In this document: in pieces, positions 1 through 14,509 of the stretch
Layout: each line of letters opens with the position of its first letter
How positions within the stretch are numbered: position 1 is the stretch's first letter
Program-made: the position numbers and the translations under genes
Notes under the pieces: model-generated
What the model was told of the DNA's origin: nothing
Seen by the model: the letters and a program-made list of their open reading frames with translations, nothing else
The model's database searches: none
Origin: Bosea sp. (in: a-proteobacteria)
GTDB lineage: Bacteria > Pseudomonadota > Alphaproteobacteria > Rhizobiales > Beijerinckiaceae
Assembly (NCBI RefSeq): GCF_023953965.1
Contig: NZ_JAMLIX010000001.1
Location: forward strand, 2,232,501 to 2,296,500
Length of the DNA: 64,000 nucleotides
Direction of reading: 5' to 3'

Positions 1-216
1 TGCCGCGATGCGGCTGACCGCTCGGGGCGAGACCGGAGCCGGCACGGGCGGCGCGTAGCCGTAATCATAGCGATAGCCGTAGCCATAGATCGGGTATGGA
101 ACGTCGTAGTAATAGTAATACTGGGCGGCAGCGGTGCCCGCCGTGCCGGCGACGGCGCCGGCCACGACCAGGCCCATCAGCGCGATGTGCGCCCGTGCGG
201 TCGAACGATTGGCCAT
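1..216 (-). CDS. Small secreted Tyr/Gly-rich protein, 3' end outside window
   Basis: The first 72 codons are visible and the reading frame runs off the left edge of the window. The start is the ATG at 216-214. Residues 1-31 form a signal peptide with a basic start (MANRSTARAH), a hydrophobic Leu/Val/Ala/Gly core and an Ala-rich cleavage region ending TAAAQ. The mature part opens with five consecutive tyrosines and continues with Tyr/Gly/Pro repeats (YPIYGYGYRYDYGY). Small Tyr-rich exported proteins of this sort are common in Hyphomicrobiales and usually lack a known function. Export is well supported; no role can be assigned. Confidence 0.6.
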   Translation of the reverse strand, partial: MANRSTARAHIALMGLVVAGAVAGTAGTAAAQYYYYYDVPYPIYGYGYRYDYGYAPPVPAPVSPRAVSRIAA

Positions 217-308
217 GCCTGTTCCCTTAGCGACTGACTGTCCAGCGCATAATCTTGTTAAGGAATGCGGCGGGCATGGGGCTGGAAACGGGCTGGAAAT
301 ACGCCCGT

Positions 309-1364
309 TCAGCCCGCGATCGCGGCGATCAGGCGCTCGACATGCGCCGGTTCGGTCGCAAACGACATGACGAAGCGCCCGACGATCTCGCCATCCTTCA
401 GGGCTGCCTCCGGCGCCAGCGAGCGGGCCGACCAGTCGTGATAGCCGATGCCGGCGGCCTTCAGGCGCTGCCGGACGGCGGGCGGCAGGACGAGGAAGAC
501 CTCGTTCGCCTCGCAGGGCCAGGCCAGGCGCGCCGCGCCGCCCTTGGCGACCGCTTCGGCCAGCCGCCTTGCGCAGGCGTTGGCGTGGCGGGCGAGGTCG
601 AGCCAGTGATCCTGCGCCAGCAGGGCGTCGAACTGGGCGCCGAGGAAGCGGCCCTTCGACAGCGTCTGCCCGGCGCGCTTGCGCCGCCATGTCATCTCTT
701 CCGCATCGGCCGGGTCGAAGAAGATCACGGCCTCGGCGGCGAGCGCGCCGTTCTTGGTGCCGCCGAAGGAGAGGACGTCGACGCCGGCCTTCCAGGTGAT
801 CTCGGCCGCGGTGCAGCCGAGCGTGACGAGCGCATTGGCGAAGCGGGCGCCGTCCATATGCAGCTTGAGGCCGCGCGGCGTGATGGCTTCCTTCAGGGCG
901 CGTACCTCGGCGGGCGTATAGACCGTGCCGCATTCGGTGGCCTGGGTGATCGTCAGCGCCTGGGCCTGGACGTGATGGACATCGCCGGCGCGTAAGTGCG
1001 AGAGCGTCTTCGTCACCGCCTGCGGCGTCAGCTTGGCGCCGGTGCCGGGCAGGTCGACGAGCTTGGCGCCGTCGCTGAAGAATTCGGGCGCGCCGCATTC
1101 GTCCTCGACGACATGCGCCTCCTCATGGGCGAGGATCGCGCCCCAGGGCCGGACGATGCTGGCGAGCGCCAGCGCGTTCGCCGCCGTGCCGGTGAGAACG
1201 AGGAAGGCCGAGACCTTGCGCTCGAAGAGCGTGGCGAAACGCGCCTCGACGCGGGTTGTCCATGCGTCCTTGCCGTAGGAGGTGGAGGAACCGGCATTGG
1301 CGGCGGCGAGCGCGGCCATGACGCGGGGGCTGGCGCCGACGGAATTGTCGCTGAAGAAATCCAT
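309..1364 (-). CDS. ltaE: Low-specificity L-threonine aldolase
   Basis: This is a fold-type I PLP enzyme of 351 aa that cleaves L-threonine or L-allo-threonine to glycine and acetaldehyde in the cytosol. The opening DFFSDNSVGASPRV is the family N-terminus. His80 (AHEEAHVVEDECG) fits the ring-stacking histidine. DGAR at 171-174 is the aspartate/arginine motif near the cofactor. SFGGTKNG places the Schiff-base lysine at Lys204. The length is normal for the family. The gene is monocistronic, facing away from gltB, with about 0.7 kb of gene-poor DNA behind its start. Substrate stereochemistry cannot be read from the sequence. Confidence 0.9.
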   Translation of the reverse strand: MDFFSDNSVGASPRVMAALAAANAGSSTSYGKDAWTTRVEARFATLFERKVSAFLVLTGTAANALALASIVRPWGAILAHEEAHVVEDECGAPEFFSDGAKLVDLPGTGAKLTPQAVTKTLSHLRAGDVHHVQAQALTITQATECGTVYTPAEVRALKEAITPRGLKLHMDGARFANALVTLGCTAAEITWKAGVDVLSFGGTKNGALAAEAVIFFDPADAEEMTWRRKRAGQTLSKGRFLGAQFDALLAQDHWLDLARHANACARRLAEAVAKGGAARLAWPCEANEVFLVLPPAVRQRLKAAGIGYHDWSARSLAPEAALKDGEIVGRFVMSFATEPAHVERLIAAIAG

Positions 1365-1444
1365 CAGCGAGGGTTAGGCGGACGACGCGCTCCTGCCAAG
1401 CGGCGAGGGCGGAGAGCGGCTTTGCGTGCGGCGCTGGCCGGCAT

Positions 1445-1543
1445 CGTCATGGCGGGGAGCGACGCGACGCAGCAATCCAGGGGAGGACGGGGTTGAGTGC
1501 CTCACCCGGTCCCCCTGGATTGCTTTTTGCGCTCGCAATGACG
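1445..1543. repeat. Intergenic palindromic repeat (about 99 bp)
   Basis: Outer arms CGTCAT (1445-1450) and ATGACG (1538-1543) enclose perfect inner arms GCAATCCAGGGG (1472-1483) and CCCCTGGATTGC (1512-1523). The RNA would fold into a long hairpin. Elements beginning CGTCATTGCGAGC with GCAATCC arms are a common intergenic repeat type in alphaproteobacteria. It sits just behind the ltaE start, so any function there is unclear. Confidence 0.75.
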
Positions 1544-1702
1544 GAGCGGACGTTTCGGTGCGTGAAACAAGAACCGGTCTGTCGCAGTCGGGCTTTCTTG
1601 CCGGAAATGTCGGGTGTGGATTCGATTTTGCAATAAAATTTCGCTGCGGCGCGAAATCGGCGCTTGTGCGCAGATTGGAATTCTGGCAAGTTCACCGTAA
1701 TA

Positions 1703-1726
1703 GGACAGTGTTGCTGTCCCATTTTT
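1703..1726 (+). terminator. Weak hairpin plus T-run upstream of gltB
   Basis: GGACAG (1703-1708) pairs with CTGTCC (1714-1719) around a 5-base loop, followed after two bases by TTTTT. The stem is only 6 bp. No plus-strand gene ends here, so it could be an attenuator in a long gltB leader or chance. Low confidence. Confidence 0.3.
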
Positions 1727-2074
1727 CACCGCGCTGACCGAAGCTGTTCCAGCCTTGGGTCGCGCCGTCGCGATGGAGCGGAGCATGACGAGGGGCCGGG
1801 CCAATACCGCCGAAGCCACACGTACGCGCGTCCGTAAAACGACGGCCTGAGCAGGAGCGAGCGGGCGAGACGCCCGAGACGCCTGCGGAGGACGCGGGCG
1901 CGGTGGAAACGAAGCGCAAGTAAGCCTCCGACGAGACGATGACGGCCCGCCCCGGCCTTCAGCCCTGCCGCCGCCTGCGATGGCCGCGCCGGGGTGGCCG
2001 CGGGACGGGAACCGTGACTGACGGGTTTGTCCGCCGGTGAGGAGCCAGCGGGGTTCTTAGGGTGAGGTTTGACG

Positions 2075-6763
<4,689 letters not shown>

Positions 6764-6783
6764 GGCGGGGCGGGAGAAACGAC

Positions 6784-8208
<1,425 letters not shown>

Positions 8209-8224
8209 GGCCGGACGGCCTGCC

Positions 8225-9427
8225 TCAGCGCGGCCAGCGATGATCGTCGATGCGCCCCGGCACCGGGTCGGGCGCGATGCCCTGGCCGAAGACGCGCTCG
8301 AGCCTGAGCGCGGCGTCGCCGCCGCCGCGCGCCTCCGCGATCGAGGCGATGAGCGGCTGGCCGGCGGCGGCGCTCTGGCCGGTGAGCGGCTGGATCGGCC
8401 CGGCCAGCGGCCGGGCCTGGAGCGCGGGCGGCAGGCCCAGCGTCGGCAGGCCGGCGACCATCTGGTCGATCAGGCGCTCGACGCCGCCGGGCTGAAGCTC
8501 GAGGTCCGTCGGCGCGCCGGTCTCGGGCGAGACGGGCAGGGCGACGATGCCGTTCTGCGGGGCCGCCTCGATGATGCGGCGGATCACCAGATCGACGAAA
8601 TGGGCGGCCTTGCGGGCGCCGGCGGCGGTGAAATGGATGCCGTCGCCGAGGCGCAGGCGGACCGGCTGGCCGGAGACGTCGGGGCCGGTCGCGGCATAGC
8701 GGTTCTCGGCATCGACGAAGCCGCCCCAGAGATCGACGTAATGCCCGCCCGCCTTCTCGACGCGCTGGCGGTAGAGCTCGTTGAAGGTGACGAAATCGGC
8801 CGAGAGCCGCCCGTTCTGCACCGGCGGCGCGCCGACCCAGATCAGCGGGACGCGCTTCTCCGCGAAGGCGCCCGCGATCATGTCGATCCGGTCGCGGTAG
8901 AGCTCGAGCCAGCGCGGGCTCATCGGCTCGTGGACGGTCTCGCCCTCGCGGATAGGCTGGCGGTCGTTGAGGCCGACCAGCATGACGCCGATGCTGAGCT
9001 TCTGCTCGCCGGCGAGGATCTCGGCGGCCGTCTTCGGCCAGTCGTAGAAATCGGTCCGCACCAGGCCGGAATCGGGCTTGGCCTTGTGGAGGACCGCGAC
9101 GTCCGGCCGGTTGTTGAGGGCGTCGTCCAGCCCGTTCGCCAGGAGGTTGGCCAGCGAATCGCCCATGACCACGACGTGATGCGCGACATCGACCTTGGGA
9201 ATGACGGGATCGTCGCGGACGACGACGGGCGCCTCGCGACGGCGGACGGGTGCGCTGCGCGGGCGCTGCTGCGGCTGGGCCTGCTGCGGCTGCGCCGGCA
9301 GCTGCCAGAACAGCTGGAACAGGCTGCGCTGCTGCCGTGGCTGCTGCTGGGCGAGCGAGACCGGCCCGCCCGTCAGCAGGAGCAGGCAGGCGGCGCACAG
9401 AACGATAACGAGCGAACGCAGGCGCAT
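8225..9427 (-). CDS. Exported SGNH/GDSL hydrolase-like protein (DUF459 type)
   Basis: A 400-aa protein with an N-terminal signal sequence (hydrophobic stretch about residues 5-25, MRLRSLVIVLCAACLLLL) and a Gln/Pro/Arg-rich linker at about 28-75. The SGNH block I is VVVMGDSLAN with Ser91 as nucleophile; block V is LGDGIHFT, giving the Asp and His. Glycine and asparagine blocks are visible as VMLVGLNDR. Periplasmic SGNH enzymes often act on acyl or acetyl groups of polysaccharides or peptidoglycan. The start is the ATG at 9427, only 31 bases after the lytic transglycosylase stop, so the two probably form one operon with a cell-wall role. The exact substrate is unknown. Confidence 0.8.
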   Translation of the reverse strand: MRLRSLVIVLCAACLLLLTGGPVSLAQQQPRQQRSLFQLFWQLPAQPQQAQPQQRPRSAPVRRREAPVVVRDDPVIPKVDVAHHVVVMGDSLANLLANGLDDALNNRPDVAVLHKAKPDSGLVRTDFYDWPKTAAEILAGEQKLSIGVMLVGLNDRQPIREGETVHEPMSPRWLELYRDRIDMIAGAFAEKRVPLIWVGAPPVQNGRLSADFVTFNELYRQRVEKAGGHYVDLWGGFVDAENRYAATGPDVSGQPVRLRLGDGIHFTAAGARKAAHFVDLVIRRIIEAAPQNGIVALPVSPETGAPTDLELQPGGVERLIDQMVAGLPTLGLPPALQARPLAGPIQPLTGQSAAAGQPLIASIAEARGGGDAALRLERVFGQGIAPDPVPGRIDDHRWPR

Positions 9428-9458
9428 CGGTTGATTATAGGCCGGTCGCGGCCCGGAG

Positions 9459-10682
9459 TCAGCGCTTGGCGCGCAGCCTCGCCAGCAAAGCGGGCGTCGG
9501 GTAGCCGTCGGCGATCTCGCCGGCGCCGATCTGGTAGCGCCTGACCGCCTCGCGCGTACCGGTGCCGATGCGCCCGTCGGCGTCGTGCTCGTAGAGGCCG
9601 AGCGCCTTGAGCCGGTGCTGGAGGTCGCGGGTCGCGGCCATGTCGAGGCGCGGCGCCTTGGTCGGCCAACTCGCCTGGAGGGCGGCACGGCCGGCGATCC
9701 GGTCGCCGAGATGCCCGACGGCGAGCGCATAGGCGTCCGAGGAGTTGTATTTCTTGATGACGTCGAAATTGGCCGTCAGCAGCATCACCGGGCCGGTATG
9801 GCCTGCCGGGTAGAACAGCCGGCCCTCGCCGGAGGCGGGCAGGGCTTTCCCGTCCGCCCGGCGGATGCCGGCCGAGGCGAAGGCGGAGAAGCTTCCCTTG
9901 CCGAGGCGGTGGTCGAAGCCTTGCGGCAGCGTCACTTCCATGCCCCAGGGCAGCCCCGCCACCCAGCCATAGCCCTTGAGGTAGTTGGCGGTGGAGGCGA
10001 TGGCGTCGCTCGAGGAGGTCCAGATGTCGGCATGGCCGTCGCCGGTCCAGTCGACCGCGTATTTCAGGTAGCTCGACGGCATGAACTGGGTGTGGCCCAT
10101 GGCGCCGGCCCAGGAACCGCGCAATTCGCTGCGCTCGACATGGCCTTTCTCGATCAGCTCGAGCGCGGTCAAGAGCTCGTCGCGGAAGAAGTCGCCGCGA
10201 TAGCGGACCGAGGCCAGCGTCGCTAGCGAGCGGATCACATCCTTGCCGCCCTTGAAGGAGCCGTAATTGGTCTCCATGCCCCAGACGCCGAGGACGATCT
10301 CCTTCGGCACGCCGTAGCGCGCCTCGACCTGGGAAAGCACGCCGGCATTCTCGGCCGCCGCCTCGCGCCCGCGCTGGATGCGCGCGCCGCCGACGGCATT
10401 CTCCAGATAGCTCCAGATCGGGGCGCTGAACTCCGACTGCTTCTTCGTCAGCGCGACGATCGAGGCATCCGGCGTCACGCCGCGGAAGGCGAGGTCGAAG
10501 GTCGCGCGCGAGATGCCGCGCGCCTGCGCCAGCGGCCACAGCCGTTGCAGGAAGACGTCGAAGGAGGCGCTCGCCGGGGTTGCCCTCGCCTGGGCGCCGG
10601 ATACGGCGATCGAGCCGGTGGTCTGGGCCAGCGCCGGTGCCAGGCTGATCAGGGCCGAAGCTGCGATGACGGACAGGCGCAT
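9459..10682 (-). CDS. Lytic murein transglycosylase (MltB family) with peptidoglycan-binding domain
   Basis: A 407-aa periplasmic enzyme that cleaves the MurNAc-GlcNAc bond to give 1,6-anhydro ends. The signal peptide is residues 1-20, ending APALAQ. The SLT-type catalytic domain follows, with the catalytic Glu137 in VWGMETNYGSFKG, and downstream blocks AMGHTQFMPSSYLKYAVD and IASTANYLKGYGW typical of MltB. About the last 60 residues form a PG_binding_1 domain (LQHRLKALGLYEHDADGRIG). The start at 10682 was preferred over one farther upstream because it begins the signal peptide. A perfect TTAA-N7-TTAA box lies 53 bases upstream, suggesting cell-cycle control by CtrA. Confidence 0.9.
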   Translation of the reverse strand: MRLSVIAASALISLAPALAQTTGSIAVSGAQARATPASASFDVFLQRLWPLAQARGISRATFDLAFRGVTPDASIVALTKKQSEFSAPIWSYLENAVGGARIQRGREAAAENAGVLSQVEARYGVPKEIVLGVWGMETNYGSFKGGKDVIRSLATLASVRYRGDFFRDELLTALELIEKGHVERSELRGSWAGAMGHTQFMPSSYLKYAVDWTGDGHADIWTSSSDAIASTANYLKGYGWVAGLPWGMEVTLPQGFDHRLGKGSFSAFASAGIRRADGKALPASGEGRLFYPAGHTGPVMLLTANFDVIKKYNSSDAYALAVGHLGDRIAGRAALQASWPTKAPRLDMAATRDLQHRLKALGLYEHDADGRIGTGTREAVRRYQIGAGEIADGYPTPALLARLRAKR

Positions 10683-10735
10683 GGAGACCCCCCGGGAGAG
10701 CTGGATGGAACCATGATCACAGCGCCCGAACAAGG

Positions 10736-10750
10736 TTAACCGCGGGTTAA
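10736..10750. promoter_or_regulatory. CtrA-type box upstream of lytic transglycosylase
   Basis: TTAACCGCGGGTTAA matches the alphaproteobacterial CtrA consensus TTAA-N7-TTAA at all eight fixed positions and is also a perfect 6-3-6 palindrome. It lies 53 bases before the mltB-like start codon, where a response regulator could contact RNA polymerase or block it. The assignment to CtrA is inferred from the motif alone. Confidence 0.65.
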
Positions 10751-10793
10751 TCCGCGCCGTGATCGGCAGGATTTGCCTTGAGACATTCGTGAT

Positions 10794-10822
10794 TTGACAA
10801 GCTTCGGCGATTGGCGGATTTT
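10794..10822 (+). promoter_or_regulatory. Candidate sigma-70 promoter for rnk
   Basis: A perfect -35 hexamer TTGACA (10794-10799) is followed after 17 bases by GATTTT (10817-10822), a weak -10. The implied untranslated leader is about 200 bases. The spacing is ideal but the -10 is poor. Confidence 0.4.
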
Positions 10823-11031
10823 CAAAGGATGAATAGCGCGTCTCCCTTCCGCCGCGGCCTGCACCGCTCGGGCAATCTTATCGCGGGCTTCTAGCCCCGG
10901 GCCTGTCGCGCTAGGCGCCTCCGGTTCGGGGGGCGCTAACTCTCCTGCGTTTCATGCGAGTTCGACCTTTGATGCCGCGTGGCCGTCCTCCGCCGGCGGG
11001 TACTCGCCTTTTCGATGAAAGACCTGAGCCG

Positions 11032-11442
11032 ATGTCCACCAAGCGTCCCGCCATCACCGTCACGGCCGCGGACCATGCCATGCTCAGCCGCATCGCGGCC
11101 GGCGCGGCCCACACCATGCCTGAGCTCGCCGCCGAGCTGACCGATGAGCTCGACCGCGCCCGCATCCTGCCGGAGGGCCGCGTCTCGCACGACCACGCCC
11201 GCATCGGCAGCCGCATCGTCTATCGCGACGAGAGCACCAAGCGCGAGAGCATGATCACGCTGGTCTGGCCGCAGGATGCCGATATCGAGAAGAACCGCAT
11301 CTCGGTGATGACGCCGATCGGCGTCGCGCTGATCGGCATGGCCGCCGACCGCTCGATCGACTGGACGACGCGCTCCGGCGACGTCAAGCGCCTGACCGTG
11401 CTCGAAGTGCGCGAGCCGGCCGAGGAGGATGCGCAGTCCTGA
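11032..11442 (+). CDS. rnk: Regulator of nucleoside diphosphate kinase (Rnk, GreA-like)
   Basis: A 136-aa protein of the same length as Escherichia coli Rnk. The N-terminal helical hairpin is short. The C-terminal half is the GreA/GreB-type FKBP-like fold (GSRIVYRDES, then ITLVWPQDADIEKNRISVMTPIG and ALIGM). Rnk proteins bind RNA polymerase but, unlike Gre factors, lack a long acidic coiled coil and do not promote transcript cleavage. I chose ATG 11032 because conservation begins there; earlier in-frame ATGs translate into Pro/Arg-rich nonsense. The gene converges on galE with a 15-base gap. Confidence 0.85.
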   Translation: MSTKRPAITVTAADHAMLSRIAAGAAHTMPELAAELTDELDRARILPEGRVSHDHARIGSRIVYRDESTKRESMITLVWPQDADIEKNRISVMTPIGVALIGMAADRSIDWTTRSGDVKRLTVLEVREPAEEDAQS

Positions 11443-11457
11443 AGGCTCGGCTGCGGC

Positions 11458-12450
11458 TCAGGCCGAGGTGTTGCGCGTCCTGAGCTTTTCCTCCCAGGCG
11501 AGCGCCTGCCCGACGATCTCTTCCAGGTCGTCGTGCTCAGGCCGCCAGCCGAGCTCGGCGCGGATGCGGTCGGCCCGCGCGATCAGCGAGGCGGGGTCGC
11601 CCGCGCGCCGCGGCGCCAGCGTCACCGGGAAATCGACGCCAGAGACCTTCTTCACCACCGCGACGACCTCTTTCACCGAATAGCCGCGGCCATAGCCGCA
11701 GTTGAGCGTCAGGCTCGCCCCCCCGGCGCGCAGATGGTCGAGGGCGGAGAGATGCGCGCGGGCGAGATCGGTGACGTGGATGTAGTCGCGCACGCAGGTG
11801 CCGTCGGGCGTCGCATAGTCGGTGCCGAAGATGGTCAAGCCCTCGCGCTGGCCGAGCGCCGCCTGGCTCGCGACCTTGATCAGATGGGTGGCGTTCGGCG
11901 AGGACTGGCCGGAGCGGCCCTTCGGATCGGCGCCGGAGACGTTGAAGTAGCGCAGCGCGATATAGGTAAAGCCGTGCGCTTTTGCCGCATCCTGCAGCAT
12001 CCATTCGCTCATCAGCTTCGAGCGGCCATAGGGGTTGATCGGATCGAGCGCGATCTCCTCCGGCACGGGCGAGACCGGCGGCTCGCCGTAGACCGCCGCC
12101 GTCGAGGAGAAGATGACGTGCTTCACGCCCCTGCGCGCCGCGCTTTCGATCAGCGCGCGGGTCTTCACGGTGTTGGCGAGATAATAGCCGAGCGGGTCGG
12201 AAACGGAGTCCGGAACCACGATCCTGGCGGCGAAATGCGCGATCTCGGTTATCCCGTATTCGCCGATCAGCCCTTCCACCAGCTCCTGGTTGCCGATGTC
12301 GCCCTGGATGAAGACCGCTTCGGACGGCACCGCCCACCAGAAGCCGGTGGACAGATCGTCGAGGACGACGACCTTCTCGCCACGGTCGAGCAATTCCAGG
12401 ACCATGTGGCTGCCGATGTAGCCGGCGCCGCCGGAGACCAATACCGTCAT
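11458..12450 (-). CDS. galE: UDP-glucose 4-epimerase
   Basis: A 330-aa extended short-chain dehydrogenase that interconverts UDP-glucose and UDP-galactose using bound NAD. The Rossmann motif GGAGYIGS is at residues 7-14. The catalytic YxxxK is Tyr141-Lys145 (PYGRSK), with Ser116/Thr117 in FSSTAAVYG. RYFNVSGADP, TPDGTCVRDYIHVTDLA and the C-terminal WRPEHDDLEEIV are family blocks. It is divergent from galU, so sugar-nucleotide supply for exopolysaccharide or lipopolysaccharide is grouped here. Related epimerases may act on other UDP-sugars. Confidence 0.93.
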   Translation of the reverse strand: MTVLVSGGAGYIGSHMVLELLDRGEKVVVLDDLSTGFWWAVPSEAVFIQGDIGNQELVEGLIGEYGITEIAHFAARIVVPDSVSDPLGYYLANTVKTRALIESAARRGVKHVIFSSTAAVYGEPPVSPVPEEIALDPINPYGRSKLMSEWMLQDAAKAHGFTYIALRYFNVSGADPKGRSGQSSPNATHLIKVASQAALGQREGLTIFGTDYATPDGTCVRDYIHVTDLARAHLSALDHLRAGGASLTLNCGYGRGYSVKEVVAVVKKVSGVDFPVTLAPRRAGDPASLIARADRIRAELGWRPEHDDLEEIVGQALAWEEKLRTRNTSA

Positions 12451-12499
12451 CGTTGCTCTCGCCTCATCTTCGTCGGGAACAGGCTCTATCGAAAAACCG

Positions 12500-12529
12500 T
12501 TGACGGCTTCTCAAGGGCTGTCGGCTAAT
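12500..12529 (+). promoter_or_regulatory. Candidate promoter for galU
   Basis: TTGACG (12500-12505) is followed after 18 bases by GCTAAT (12524-12529), about 90 bases ahead of the galU start and within the galE-galU divergent region. Spacing and the -10 are suboptimal. Confidence 0.35.
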
Positions 12530-12620
12530 ACCGTTCGATGGCCCGCAACCATGGCAGGTGTACGGCCGTTCCCACCACCGCCTGGCTTCGGCAAAGGCTA
12601 CCACGCCTAATGGGTTCTTC

Positions 12621-13499
12621 ATGACGAAACGCATCCGCAAGGCCGTTCTTCCCGTCGCCGGCCTCGGCACCCGCTTCCTGCCCGCCACCAAGGCGGTGCC
12701 GAAGGAGATGCTCACCATCGTCGACCGCCCGGTCGTGCAGCATGTCGTGGACGAAGCGCGCGCCGCCGGCATCGAGCATTTCATCTTCGTCACCGGCCGC
12801 AACAAGGCGGTGATCGAGGACCATTTCGACATGGCCTACGAGCTCGACGACACGCTCACCAAGCGCAACAAGGTCAAGGAGCTCGAGGCGCTGAAGCACG
12901 ACCTGCCGGCGGCCGGCGCGACCAGCTTCACCCGCCAGCAGGCGCCGCTCGGCCTCGGCCACGCGGTCTGGTGCGCGCGCGAGATCGTCGGCGACGAGCC
13001 CTTCGCGCTCCTGCTGCCGGACATGCTGCATTACAGCCAGGGCAAGGGCTGCCTCGCCGAGATGATCGAGGCTTACGACCGGCATGGCGGCAACCATATC
13101 GCCGTCGCCCCGGTGCCGGACGACCAGACCCATCAATACGGCATCGTCGGCGTCGAGGACGTGAAGGCGAAGGTCTCGAAGATCACCGGCATGGTCGAGA
13201 AGCCGTCGAAGGGAACGGCCCCGTCGAACCTGCACATCTCCGGCCGCTACATCCTGCAGCCGACCATCTTCAACCTGCTCGCCAATCAGGAAAAGGGCGC
13301 CGGCGGGGAGATCCAGCTCACCGATTCGATGATCGCGCTGTCGCGCCAGGAGGCGTTCTTCGCGGTGCGCTTCGATGGCGAGATCTACGACGCCGGCTCG
13401 AAGATCGGCTTCCTCACCGCGAACCTCGCCTATGCGCTCGACCGCTCCGATCTCGGCCCGCAACTGCGCGCCGAGATCGAGAGGCTCCTGGAGCGCTGA
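12621..13499 (+). CDS. galU: UTP--glucose-1-phosphate uridylyltransferase
   Basis: A 292-aa nucleotidyltransferase making UDP-glucose from UTP and glucose-1-phosphate. The signature GLGTRFLPATKAVPKEML spans residues 14-31, with the phosphate-binding loop and catalytic lysine. EKPSKGTAPSNLHISGRY and GGEIQLTDSM are the conserved sugar-phosphate binding blocks. The start is ATG 12621, where conservation begins (MTKRIRKAVLPVAGLG). A methyltransferase gene starts 27 bases after the stop and is probably co-transcribed. The product feeds galE and polysaccharide synthesis. Confidence 0.95.
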   Translation: MTKRIRKAVLPVAGLGTRFLPATKAVPKEMLTIVDRPVVQHVVDEARAAGIEHFIFVTGRNKAVIEDHFDMAYELDDTLTKRNKVKELEALKHDLPAAGATSFTRQQAPLGLGHAVWCAREIVGDEPFALLLPDMLHYSQGKGCLAEMIEAYDRHGGNHIAVAPVPDDQTHQYGIVGVEDVKAKVSKITGMVEKPSKGTAPSNLHISGRYILQPTIFNLLANQEKGAGGEIQLTDSMIALSRQEAFFAVRFDGEIYDAGSKIGFLTANLAYALDRSDLGPQLRAEIERLLER

Positions 13500-13526
13500 G
13501 GGTCGCCGCGACAGGGGGGAGGCGGG

Positions 13527-14408
13527 TTGAGCGATCAGGGCCTCGTCTTCGATCGCGCGCTGGGCCGTCTGCGGCTGAAGCGCGCGCTGGCCGGCGGCTA
13601 TCCGGATTTCCTGCTGCAACGCGCGGCAGGCGACCTCGCGGAGCGGCTTGGCGCCGTGCTGCGGCAGTTTGCCGTCGCGGCCGATCTCGGCACGCCCCTG
13701 CCTGTCGTCGCGCCCATCCTCGCGGGCAGGGCCGGCCGGCTCTGGCGGATGGCCGAGGCGGAAGGGGCGCCGGCCGATCTCGTCGGCGATCTCGAAGGCC
13801 TGCCCTTCGCGGCGGAAACGCTTGATCTCGCCGTCTCGCTGCTGGCGCTGCACGGCATCAACGACCTGCCGGGCGCGCTCGTCCAGATCAGGCGGGCCTT
13901 GCGGCCGGATGGGCTGTTCATGGGCTGCCTGCTCGGCGGGCGGAGCTTGCAGGAACTCAGGCAGGCTCTGCTCGAGGCCGAGAGCGAGACGATGGGCGGC
14001 GTCAGCCCGCGCGTCGCGCCGTTCGCGGATCTGCGCGACCTCGGCGGTCTCCTGCAGCGGGCGGGCTTCGCCTTGCCGGTCGTCGACAGCGAAATTGTGA
14101 CGGTGCGCTACCCTGACGCCTTCGGGCTGCTCGGCGACCTCAGGGCGATGGGCTGGGCCAATGCGCTCGTCGCGCGGCGCAAGGCACCGCTCAGGCGCGA
14201 GACGCTGCTGCGGGCAGCCGCGCTCTATGCCGAGCGCTTCGCCGATCCCGACGGGCGGCTGCCGGCGACCTTCGAGTTCGTCTGGCTCTCCGGCTGGGCC
14301 CCGCATGAGAGCCAGCAGAAGCCCTTGCGGCCGGGCTCGGCCAAGGCGCGGCTGGCGGATGCGCTCGGCGTGCCGGAGATCAGGGCCGGCGAGAAGCCGG
14401 TAGGCTGA
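13527..14408 (+). CDS. SAM-dependent methyltransferase-fold protein (BioC/NDUFAF5-like)
   Basis: A 293-aa class I methyltransferase-fold protein. VAADLGTPLPV fits motif I, LEGLPFAAETLDLAVSLLALHGINDLPGAL fits the post-motif II region, and IRRALRPDGLFMGCLLGG fits motif III. The order and C-terminal extension (MGWANALVARRK, then FEFVWLSGWAPHESQQKPLRPG) resemble alphaproteobacterial homologues of the mitochondrial complex I assembly factor NDUFAF5, which hydroxylates an arginine rather than methylating. The start is TTG 13527 behind GGGGGAGG. That function is only inferred from resemblance. Confidence 0.7.
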   Translation: MSDQGLVFDRALGRLRLKRALAGGYPDFLLQRAAGDLAERLGAVLRQFAVAADLGTPLPVVAPILAGRAGRLWRMAEAEGAPADLVGDLEGLPFAAETLDLAVSLLALHGINDLPGALVQIRRALRPDGLFMGCLLGGRSLQELRQALLEAESETMGGVSPRVAPFADLRDLGGLLQRAGFALPVVDSEIVTVRYPDAFGLLGDLRAMGWANALVARRKAPLRRETLLRAAALYAERFADPDGRLPATFEFVWLSGWAPHESQQKPLRPGSAKARLADALGVPEIRAGEKPVG

Positions 14409-14509
14409 CGATACGGGAGGGCTGCCTGCGTCGCATGCCGTTGTCTCACGCGCTAAGGCAGGCTATGCCCCAGCCAGCCCCTTGCCGGACCGCCAGGAAC
14501 CCTGAGCAC

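Larger units (their letters stand above)
1365..2074. other. Gene-poor region between ltaE and gltB
   Basis: About 710 bases lie between two divergent genes. The ltaE-proximal part holds a large inverted repeat (1445-1543). A more AT-rich stretch at about 1560-1735 probably holds promoter elements and a short hairpin followed by five T. From about 1740 to 2060 the DNA is GC-rich. Short open frames there, including a 25-codon basic one at 1773-1850, have no convincing ribosome site or recognisable product. The last part is the gltB leader, with GTGAGG as ribosome binding site at 2062-2067. Confidence 0.6.
10683..11031. other. Divergent promoter region between mltB-like gene and rnk
   Basis: This 349-base region separates two divergent genes. 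It holds a CtrA-type box near the transglycosylase, a TTGACA-type plus-strand promoter candidate and then a GC-rich leader of about 200 bases before rnk. No credible open frame was seen. Confidence 0.6.

Noticed and set aside
1690..1710. Possible sigma-54 promoter (TGGCA) before gltB
   Set aside because: No TTGC element lies at the required spacing from TGGCA, so the -24/-12 pattern is not met.
1773..1850. A 25-codon basic open frame upstream of gltB
   Set aside because: No ribosome site of note and no recognisable peptide; it could be a leader peptide, but nothing supports that.
8225..9730. A longer version of the SGNH protein starting near 9730
   Set aside because: The extra 100 residues overlap the lytic transglycosylase out of frame and lie before a clear signal peptide that begins at 9427.
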